In this document: one piece after another, positions 1-5,508 of the stretch
How positions within the stretch are numbered: position 1 is the first letter of the stretch
Layout of the letters: each line of letters begins with the position of its first letter
Source: Spirochaetaceae bacterium
Lineage (GTDB): Bacteria; Spirochaetota; Spirochaetia; DSM-27196; PXBQ01
Assembly (NCBI GenBank): GCA_003566875.1
Contig: PXBQ01000493.1
Span: 1-8,473, forward strand
Direction of reading: 5' to 3'
Length of the DNA: 8,473 nucleotides
The notes under the pieces: model-generated
Told to the model about the DNA's origin: nothing
Database searches by the model: none
Seen by the model: only the letters and a program-made list of their open reading frames with translations
Position numbers and translations under genes: made by a program

Positions 1-341
1 ATGTCGAGGTACTCGGTCTTGAGCCGCTTGAGGATACCGTTGACCGAGCTCAGGATGTGCTCTTTCGAGAAGTCAAAACTCAACCCCGGACGGATTCCAC
101 ACTTGGACTGAAGGATGAGCGTCTCGCGCACGGCGGGCGACATGCCGACCGCATCGGCGAAAATCTGCTCGCACTTTCCGCCACCGTAGATGTCCGCGTG
201 GTCGAAGAACGTCGCACCGTTCTCGATCGCTGTCTTCACAAAAACCTCTGCGCCTTTTTTCTCAAGCCCGGACAATCGCATACAGCCGATTGCGACGGTC
301 GGGACGTCGAGTCCGGATGTTCCGAGTTTTATCGATCTCAT
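1..341 (-). CDS. Aldo/keto reductase, YdhF-like (partial, N-terminal 113 residues)
   Basis: This is the N-terminal part of an NAD(P)H-dependent aldo/keto reductase; the rest lies beyond the left edge. The translation begins MRSIKLGTSGLDVPTVAIGC, the usual first beta strands of the family. The segment FFDHADIYGGGKCE at residues 45-58 supplies catalytic Asp47 and Tyr52, and Lys80 (QSKCG) is the catalytic lysine. The fourth catalytic residue, His, would follow the LD at the window edge. The HADIYGGG and SKCGI wording resembles E. coli YdhF more than other subfamilies. The ATG at 341 has a GGGGGTGA Shine-Dalgarno-like stretch just upstream. The gene diverges from the deacylase gene at 474. Its physiological carbonyl substrate cannot be told from sequence. 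Confidence 0.9.
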   Translation of the reverse strand, partial: MRSIKLGTSGLDVPTVAIGCMRLSGLEKKGAEVFVKTAIENGATFFDHADIYGGGKCEQIFADAVGMSPAVRETLILQSKCGIRPGLSFDFSKEHILSSVNGILKRLKTEYLD

Positions 342-375
342 GATTCACCCCCAGCGTTTTGTTCGCACGAAACCC

Positions 376-405
376 ATTCTACACCCGTCCGCTCCGTCGT
401 GCCCA
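376..405 (-). promoter_or_regulatory. Putative sigma70-type promoter of the aldo/keto reductase gene
   Basis: On the minus strand, TGGGCA (400-405) and TAGAAT (376-381) are separated by 18 bp and match the -35 and -10 consensus at 4 of 6 and 5 of 6 positions. Transcription would begin near 369, giving a leader of about 28 bases that contains the Shine-Dalgarno of the gene starting at 341. This is a prediction by eye. Confidence 0.4.
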
Positions 406-461
406 CCGTAGGTTTCTACAAATTCGGCACCAGTGACTTTCCGCGGATGCCCCCGGCCGGG

Positions 462-467
462 TATGAT
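462..467 (+). promoter_or_regulatory. Putative -10 element for a leaderless transcript of the YbaK-like gene
   Basis: TATGAT lies exactly 6 bases before the ATG at 474, so transcription would be expected to begin at or next to the start codon. There is no Shine-Dalgarno sequence between them. The -35 region (TTCCGC at 439-444, spacing 17) is weak. The arrangement suggests a leaderless mRNA. Confidence 0.4.
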
Positions 468-473
468 CGGCGC

Positions 474-956
474 ATGACACCACTCACTCCCGACCACGTA
501 CAAGCCGCGCTCGACGGGTTTGGACTCGGGCTCACCGTCGAGCACTTCGACGACACGACGTTCACGAGCGACGACGCGGCGCGCGCGATCGGGTGCGAGC
601 TGGGGCAGATCGCGAAGAGCATGTGCCTTTTAGTCGCGGGCACGCCGGTTCTCGTCGTCGCGTCAGGAGATACGCGCGTCTCAGACGCGAAGCTCGCGGC
701 GCATTTCGGCGTCGGTCGGAAGAAGATCAAACTCGCCGACGCCGAGACGTGCGTCGCGGTGTTCGGCTATCCGCCGGGCGGCGTTGCGCCGGTCGGGCAC
801 CGGGCCGACGGCATCACCGTCCTGGTCGATCCGAGCCTTTCGCGTTGGGACCGGATTTACGCCGCGGCGGGCACGCCGCACGATAACTTCGCTCTCACGT
901 TTACGCAGCTGCTCACGATTACCGGCGGCGAGCCGGTCGAGTGTGTGAAACCGTGA
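474..956 (+). CDS. YbaK/EbsC-family aminoacyl-tRNA deacylase
   Basis: This is a 160-residue single-domain protein of the YbaK/EbsC/ProX editing family, which hydrolyses mischarged aminoacyl-tRNA (for example Cys-tRNA-Pro or Ala-tRNA-Pro) in trans. Family marks are the FTSDDAARAIGCELGQIAKS segment (residues 30-49) with the conserved Lys48, the LVVASGDTRVSDAKLA stretch, the glycine-rich GYPPGGVAPVGH loop (98-109), and a C-terminal IYAAAGTPHDNF segment. Length is normal for the family. The open frame runs back to position 57, but that extension is antisense to the aldo/keto reductase and has no homology, so the ATG at 474 was chosen; an ATG at 447 is an alternative. The -10-like TATGAT six bases upstream favours 474. 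The exact tRNA specificity cannot be assigned. Confidence 0.9.
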   Translation: MTPLTPDHVQAALDGFGLGLTVEHFDDTTFTSDDAARAIGCELGQIAKSMCLLVAGTPVLVVASGDTRVSDAKLAAHFGVGRKKIKLADAETCVAVFGYPPGGVAPVGHRADGITVLVDPSLSRWDRIYAAAGTPHDNFALTFTQLLTITGGEPVECVKP

Positions 957-962
957 GAATTA

Positions 963-1568
963 TCACTCGTCGGTGTACAATCCTTTCTCGGTACTGCGCC
1001 GGATGATATCCTCGGTGTACCGCCACAGCTCGGGCGACGCGTCGGCGATGTAACGCTTTTTCTCGATCACGCGCGCCGCGGGAATCCGGTACTTGCGGAC
1101 ACCGGTTCCGTCGGTGCAGTAATGGTTCAAGACCGGTTGCATTCCGTCGAGCGCCGCGGCGAACCGCGCCTCGGGCGTCGAGCGCGCCTCGAACTCACGC
1201 CAGAGCGCGACCATCGTGTCGCGCTGCTCGTCCGGAAGCAACCCGAACAGCCGCGCGGCAGCGCGCTCTTCGCGCTCGTTTCGGTCGACGTTCGCCTCAT
1301 CGTCGTACAGGAACGTATCGCCCGCGTCGATCTCGACGATGTCGTGAATCAGGAGCATCGTGATGACGGTGAGAAGATCGAGCCCCGAGTCGCCTGCGTG
1401 ACCGCCGAGCACCAGAGCCATCAGCGCGACGTGCCACGAGTGCTCGGCGCTGTTCTCGTGCCGCTCTGAGCCGACCGTCATGTTCTGCCGGTACACGGTC
1501 TTGAGCTTCTCGACCTCGGTCAGAAACTGCATCCGACGTTCGAGGTCCGGTATGTCGTTGGTTTCCAT
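963..1568 (-). CDS. HD-domain phosphohydrolase, YfbR/HDDC2-like
   Basis: This is a 201-residue metal-dependent HD-superfamily protein like the YfbR and HDDC2 5'-deoxynucleotidases, which remove phosphate from deoxynucleoside monophosphates. With the ATG at 1568, the metal ligands are His43 (ENSAEHSWH), His75-Asp76 (LLIHDIVEIDAGD) and Asp141 (AALDGMQP). The VYRQN and ENSAEHSWHVAL segments are typical of this family. Length is close to E. coli YfbR. An in-frame GTG at 1583 would add five residues, but it overlaps a -10-like TACATT, so 1568 is preferred. The gene ends with tandem stops TGA TAA, 6 bp from the convergent deacylase gene. It lies 73 bp downstream of the URO-D-like gene and may have its own promoter. 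The substrate is inferred from the family only. Confidence 0.88.
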   Translation of the reverse strand: METNDIPDLERRMQFLTEVEKLKTVYRQNMTVGSERHENSAEHSWHVALMALVLGGHAGDSGLDLLTVITMLLIHDIVEIDAGDTFLYDDEANVDRNEREERAAARLFGLLPDEQRDTMVALWREFEARSTPEARFAAALDGMQPVLNHYCTDGTGVRKYRIPAARVIEKKRYIADASPELWRYTEDIIRRSTEKGLYTDE

Positions 1569-1573
1569 TGCCC

Positions 1574-1582
1574 AATGTACCA
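1574..1582 (-). promoter_or_regulatory. Putative extended -10 (TGGTACATT) before the HD-domain gene
   Basis: On the minus strand TGGTACATT ends 5 bases before the ATG at 1568. It combines a TGn extension with a -10-like hexamer, and no Shine-Dalgarno is present. It is similar to the motif before the hydrogenase-like sensor gene. This implies a leaderless transcript separate from, or in addition to, readthrough from the upstream operon. Confidence 0.4.
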
Positions 1583-1641
1583 CCGCTCGGCGTCGGTGAT
1601 CAAACCGCGGGACGGCCGCTTGGAGCCCGGCAAATCATGGG

Positions 1642-2757
1642 TCATCCGCGACCCCATTTCTCCGCCGCCTCAAAGATTGCCCTGACGTTCTCGATTTTGG
1701 CGTTGGCCGGAACTGTGCAACCGGTAGACAGGATGAAACCACCGTGGTTGCCCACGGTCTTGATCAGGTTTTTACAGTACTCGAGCACGGTGCTCCGCTC
1801 GCCGAACGCGGTCAGGTAGGCGGGGACGTTACCCTTGATACACGTATGACCGCCGAGGACCGATGCGGCCCGTGCCATGTCGGTTTCCGCGTCGAACTCG
1901 ATGATGCTCCTCCGGGCCGGCAGGCGCGTGAAGATATTCAGTCGTTCGGTCCACCGGGTGTCGCAGTGGAACACCGGAGTGATGTTCGATTCGACCAACA
2001 TGCGCGCGATGATCTCGATCTCGGGAAAGACGAATTCCTCGAAATGAGCCGGCGAGATGAACGAGCCGGACGAGCGCGAAAGCGCGACGAACACGCGGTT
2101 GACTCCGACGGTCCTGGCCCAATGGATCGACAGGCGCGTCATGGCCTCCGCCCACGCCGCGCCTACGGCCTTCAACGCCTCCGGCCGGTCGTACAGATCC
2201 CGACATACGTTGCCCAGCCCCCGTCCGATCGAGAAGTACTCGAACAGCGGTCCCGGATGCATGAAACCGGCCGCCGGCTCGATTCCCGCAACACGGAGGG
2301 CTCGAGCGCAGGCGCGAGAGGCGCGTATAAACGACAGCGCCTTCATCAGCCCCTTCGGCACCGAAATCGCAGGGTACTGGCGCAGCGCCACTTCGCGCAG
2401 GAAACGCAACAACCCGATGCGCTCAAAGAGCGCGTAGTCATCGGGACGTAGCAACTCGAACTCTTCAACCTGATGGACTTCGTCGTCGGGCAACTCGATG
2501 CCCGGCCAGTGAACCCGGGCCGGCGCAGCCAGGAGCATCAACTCGCTCGCGTTCTCCCCCATGTACGTCATATCCCACGGACCCAAGTCCACGGCGGTCG
2601 TCACAATGGCGGCGTGTCGCTTTTTGTCGCTGAAGATGAAATCGCGTTTGGAAAGTCCGGTGTATGTCGCTGCGTACAACCCGAGCCAGGGAGCGACCGG
2701 TATGCGGTCCGTCCGCTCGAGTGCGATCGCGGCCTGTATTCGTGAACTCGAGTCCAT
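1642..2757 (-). CDS. Uroporphyrinogen decarboxylase (URO-D) superfamily protein, probable methyltransferase-type
   Basis: The 371-residue product has the URO-D/MtaA/CmuA fold signature: an N-terminal ALERTDRIPVAPW segment, a central GSFISPAHFEEFVFPEIE segment typical of the family, FHCDTRW near residue 263, IKGNVPAYLT near 307, and a C-terminal STGCTVPANAKIENVRA stretch with Cys347. The RQAGR substrate-binding motif of true HemE is absent, so heme synthesis is unlikely. Relatives include methylcobamide:CoM methyltransferases and O-demethylase components, where His-x-Cys and a distant Cys bind zinc. Here the first motif reads His264-Cys265-Asp266, so the zinc site is not standard. The ATG at 2757 has GGAG seven bases upstream. 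The gene follows the fusion gene by 35 bp in the same operon. Cytoplasmic; a methyl-transfer role is inferred, and the substrate is unknown. Confidence 0.82.
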   Translation of the reverse strand: MDSSSRIQAAIALERTDRIPVAPWLGLYAATYTGLSKRDFIFSDKKRHAAIVTTAVDLGPWDMTYMGENASELMLLAAPARVHWPGIELPDDEVHQVEEFELLRPDDYALFERIGLLRFLREVALRQYPAISVPKGLMKALSFIRASRACARALRVAGIEPAAGFMHPGPLFEYFSIGRGLGNVCRDLYDRPEALKAVGAAWAEAMTRLSIHWARTVGVNRVFVALSRSSGSFISPAHFEEFVFPEIEIIARMLVESNITPVFHCDTRWTERLNIFTRLPARRSIIEFDAETDMARAASVLGGHTCIKGNVPAYLTAFGERSTVLEYCKNLIKTVGNHGGFILSTGCTVPANAKIENVRAIFEAAEKWGRG

Positions 2758-2792
2758 ACCTGCGCTCCATGGTACGACGATTCTTCTTCCGG

Positions 2793-4718
2793 TCAACGTC
2801 GTGTCGGTAGTTTTCTCGCGTAGCCCAGGTAACAGAGACTTCTGACGCGACGCTCCTGACACCGGACGACGCTGCATAGCTCACGCAGGCGAATCCTGCC
2901 GGTAACGATCTTGCCCAGGTTCCGGACAAGACTGGAGAGTGTCACACCGGGAAAGATACCCGTAACGTCCGCCAAAGTCATGTTCGAAGCCGACAGCGAA
3001 CGACGGAGCTCTGCCGGCCGGACAAAATACTTCCAGTTATGGACGCCGCGAGGAATGACTCGCGTCAACGGACACGTCTGCATCAGAAAAATGACGACAA
3101 AATAGCTCAGAACGGTCCGGTTGACGGTCTCGATGAAGAAATACCCGCCGGGGACAAGAACACGCGAGACCTCGGCGATTACCTTTCGAAAATCGGCGAC
3201 GTGTTCGAGGACATCAAGGCAGAACACGATGTCGAAGTGATTGTCCGGAAACAGAAGAGCCTCTCCTACTCCCTCCTGGTACTCAATGTTCAGATTCAGA
3301 CTCTTCGCGTGGTTGCGAGCGGTCACAAGGCTGGCCCCAGATGGGTCGATGCCGGTGGCATCGACACCGAATCTGGCAATCTGCTCGGTCAAAAATCCGC
3401 CGCCGCATCCGATGTCGAGAACCTTCCTGCCGCGGTACTCAAACGACTGCTCGACCAATCGTTTCATCACGTACGCGAAGCGAGCCGGGTTCAACATGTT
3501 CCGGATAATCATCAGCGGGTTTTCGGTCTCCGCCCACCATGTCGATGCTGCGCGGTCATAGTACTCGTTGTCAACGAACGTCTTTTTGTCAACGAGCACG
3601 ACGGAGAAGGTGCTGCCGACACCTGGATTACTATCCACGTCGACCGAACCGTCGTACAGATCGACGAGCCGTTTGATGATCGATAACCCGAGGCCGCTTC
3701 CGGGTGCGCCGTCACCGTGGGAATCCTGAATGCGCGGGAACTCCCGAAACAGGCGGACTCTCTCTTCAGCCGTCATCCCGATCCCGGTGTCGGCAACCGT
3801 GATCACGACCGTGTCGCTCCTTCGAACACACGTCACTTCGATCGTCCCTTCCCGGCGGTTATACTTGACCGCGTTCGACAGCAGGTTGGAAAAAATGATC
3901 TCAATCTCTTCGGCGTCGGCGAGCATCTCAAGTGAAGCGCCGGCGTCGAGGCGCACGGTAATCCCCATCTCCGCGGCAGCCGCCGTGGTTCTCTCGACGG
4001 TTTTGGCGGCAATTTTCGCTACATCAACCTGAGTGAGCACTCGCTTTTTTTTACCCGACTCGATTCGGGTCAGATTGAGCAGATCGTGCACGAGCTTTCG
4101 CATCCCTTCGAGGCGACCGAGTGCACATTCGGTCAATCGCCGATACTCCGCGTGTTCGCCCCCCCGGTCGGCTTCCTCGATTGCTCTGAGGTATCGCTCA
4201 ACAGCCGACATCGGCGCCTCGAGCTCGTCCACGAGGACGGTCAGAAACTCAAAGCGAATCCTTCTGCGCTCCTCCGCTATACGCCGAGTCCGACGTTGCA
4301 GGGTGATGTGATCTACGGCCTTACATACAACGGAACGGAGTTCATCGGGTGTGAACGGCTTGGCTAAAAAGTCGAACGAACCGAGCTTTGTGGCCCTTAC
4401 CGCATTCTCGAGAGTACCGTACGCTGTGATAATGATCACGATGGTCTCAAGATCCGCTTCGCGGATTTTCCGGAGCAGATCGATCCCTGACATTCCAGGG
4501 AGTCCGTGGTCAAGCAACATAATGTCCGGCTTCACCGTCCCGGCAAGCGCGTTCGCGGTCTCGGCGGACTCTGCCTGAATCACGGTGAAACCGACACACG
4601 TACCACTCTCCTTCTCCATGTGCACGTGATCCCTGAACGCCCGCGCAACGGCGAGGCGCATATCAGGCTCGTCGTCGACGATCATGAGTTGCAGCGTCTC
4701 AACGGCTCTCGGATCCAT
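2793..4718 (-). CDS. Receiver / degenerate HisKA-HATPase / UbiG-like SAM methyltransferase fusion
   Basis: A 641-residue three-part protein. Residues 9-135 form a receiver with Asp15-Asp16, phosphoacceptor Asp70 (LLDHGLPGMSG), Thr98 and Lys120. Residues 140-230 resemble a HisKA dimerisation domain (FLTVLVDELEAPMSAVERYL, then DLLNLTRIESGKKKR), but the phosphoacceptor His is Asp164. Residues 265-376 are a HATPase with N-box Asn282, DTGIG at 310-314 and GSGLGLS at 340-346, so ATP binding looks intact. From about 383 to the end is a class I methyltransferase: NEYYDRAASTWW, KVLDIGCGGGF (432-442), acidic GID458, LDVLEHV, then a UbiG-like hydrophobic stretch. Only about six residues separate ATPase and methyltransferase. 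ATG at 4718 is preceded by GAGGAG overlapping the upstream stop, 13 bp gap. Methyl acceptor unknown; quinone-type or phenolic substrates are suggested by UbiG similarity only. Confidence 0.9.
   Translation of the reverse strand: MDPRAVETLQLMIVDDEPDMRLAVARAFRDHVHMEKESGTCVGFTVIQAESAETANALAGTVKPDIMLLDHGLPGMSGIDLLRKIREADLETIVIIITAYGTLENAVRATKLGSFDFLAKPFTPDELRSVVCKAVDHITLQRRTRRIAEERRRIRFEFLTVLVDELEAPMSAVERYLRAIEEADRGGEHAEYRRLTECALGRLEGMRKLVHDLLNLTRIESGKKKRVLTQVDVAKIAAKTVERTTAAAAEMGITVRLDAGASLEMLADAEEIEIIFSNLLSNAVKYNRREGTIEVTCVRRSDTVVITVADTGIGMTAEERVRLFREFPRIQDSHGDGAPGSGLGLSIIKRLVDLYDGSVDVDSNPGVGSTFSVVLVDKKTFVDNEYYDRAASTWWAETENPLMIIRNMLNPARFAYVMKRLVEQSFEYRGRKVLDIGCGGGFLTEQIARFGVDATGIDPSGASLVTARNHAKSLNLNIEYQEGVGEALLFPDNHFDIVFCLDVLEHVADFRKVIAEVSRVLVPGGYFFIETVNRTVLSYFVVIFLMQTCPLTRVIPRGVHNWKYFVRPAELRRSLSASNMTLADVTGIFPGVTLSSLVRNLGKIVTGRIRLRELCSVVRCQERRVRSLCYLGYARKLPTRR
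3565..3595. repeat. Short direct repeats and palindrome at the kinase-methyltransferase junction
   Basis: The 10-mer TTGTCAACGA occurs at 3568-3577 and again at 3586-3595. The first copy lies inside a perfect 13-bp palindrome, TCGTTG-T-CAACGA, at 3565-3577. The repeats encode the few residues that join the HATPase domain to the methyltransferase domain. They may be a trace of the recombination that fused the two, or chance. Confidence 0.5.
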
Positions 4719-4731
4719 CAGGTTCCGCTCC

Positions 4732-5508
4732 TCATACGCCCCGCACGGAGAGGATGATTCCTGCCAGGTCGACGCCTCTCATGAGAGGCGTCGCTCGCAG
4801 TTCAAACTTCCGGCCCGCGCGCTCAAAGAAGCCACGGTGGGGTGTACCGCTTTGCGCGCCGAAGCGCCTCACGCCCTCGATCACCGTCAGCGCCGCACGC
4901 TCGAGTCGGAGATCCTCGATATCCATGCCGTCGCGAAAACTCACCCCGAGCATCGACTCGGCCCGTGGGTTCATTATTGCAGGTTTGCCTTTGTCGTTCA
5001 GGAGTACGATGCCGTCGTTCATCGAGTTAATGAGCTGCCGCAGGATGTCCTGTTCGCTTTCGATCTCGGAAAGGTAGAGATCCCGCTCCCGGATGAGTCG
5101 GCGCTGGCTCGCCGCGCGGGCTATGACCCGCAGCAAGTCATCAGGGGCAAACGGCTTGACCAGGAAATCGAAAGCTCCGTTCTCGGCTGCCTCCACCGCC
5201 GCTTGTACGGTCGCGAATGCCGAGACGATCACGGTCACGGTCCGACCCCCGCAGGTGTCGCTTATGTGCTGGGTGACCTGAAAACCGTCGAGGCTCGGCA
5301 TCTTGAGATCGACAAGAGCAATATCGAAGGCGCTCTGCCCGAGGACGGCGATCGCGTGCTCACCGTCCTCGGCAGTCGTGACACAATATCCGTTCCGATC
5401 GAGGACACGGCGGATGCCCTCTCGCATGCCCTCCTCGTCGTCGACGACAAGTACGCTCATCGGCCCGATTGCCGAGCGCGTCCGTTTGCACTGCGCTGGA
5501 TCGTTCAC
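4732..5508 (-). CDS. Response regulator with receiver and PAS domain
   Basis: The 258-residue protein has an N-terminal receiver (residues 17-140): SVLVVDDEEGM with Asp23-Asp24, phosphoacceptor Asp67 in ALVDLKMPSLDGF, Ser96 and Lys118 in FLVKPF. A short helical linker (LIRERDLYLSEIESEQDIL) leads to a PAS-like domain from about residue 145 (LINSMNDGIVLLNDKGKPAIMNPRAESMLGV). There is no DNA-binding, cyclase or GGDEF output domain, so it probably acts through protein contacts or as a phosphotransfer intermediate. The GTG start at 5508 overlaps the upstream stop codon (GTGA, 4-bp overlap), indicating translational coupling to the sensor kinase gene. An ATG at 5460 would give a tighter receiver N-terminus and is a real alternative; GAGG upstream of the GTG mildly supports the longer form. 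Its likely phosphodonor is the adjacent sensor kinase. Confidence 0.88.
   Translation of the reverse strand: MNDPAQCKRTRSAIGPMSVLVVDDEEGMREGIRRVLDRNGYCVTTAEDGEHAIAVLGQSAFDIALVDLKMPSLDGFQVTQHISDTCGGRTVTVIVSAFATVQAAVEAAENGAFDFLVKPFAPDDLLRVIARAASQRRLIRERDLYLSEIESEQDILRQLINSMNDGIVLLNDKGKPAIMNPRAESMLGVSFRDGMDIEDLRLERAALTVIEGVRRFGAQSGTPHRGFFERAGRKFELRATPLMRGVDLAGIILSVRGV

Noticed and set aside
57..473. N-terminal extension of the deacylase frame by up to 139 codons
   Set aside because: It runs antisense through the aldo/keto reductase gene, has no domain character, and the family length fits the ATG at 474.
1744..2451. Long plus-strand open frame of 235 codons opposite the URO-D-like gene
   Set aside because: The composition is Arg/Asp-rich without motifs, as expected for the antisense of a GC-rich gene whose real product has clear family signatures.
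1642..2757. HemE, uroporphyrinogen decarboxylase of heme synthesis
   Set aside because: The N-terminal RQAGR substrate motif is absent and no heme genes are nearby.
2793..4718. Two separate genes, with an internal start giving a free methyltransferase
   Set aside because: No stop lies between the domains, and no ATG or Shine-Dalgarno is found near residue 383. An internal GTG in the VVLVD stretch lacks a ribosome site. It is kept only as a caveat.
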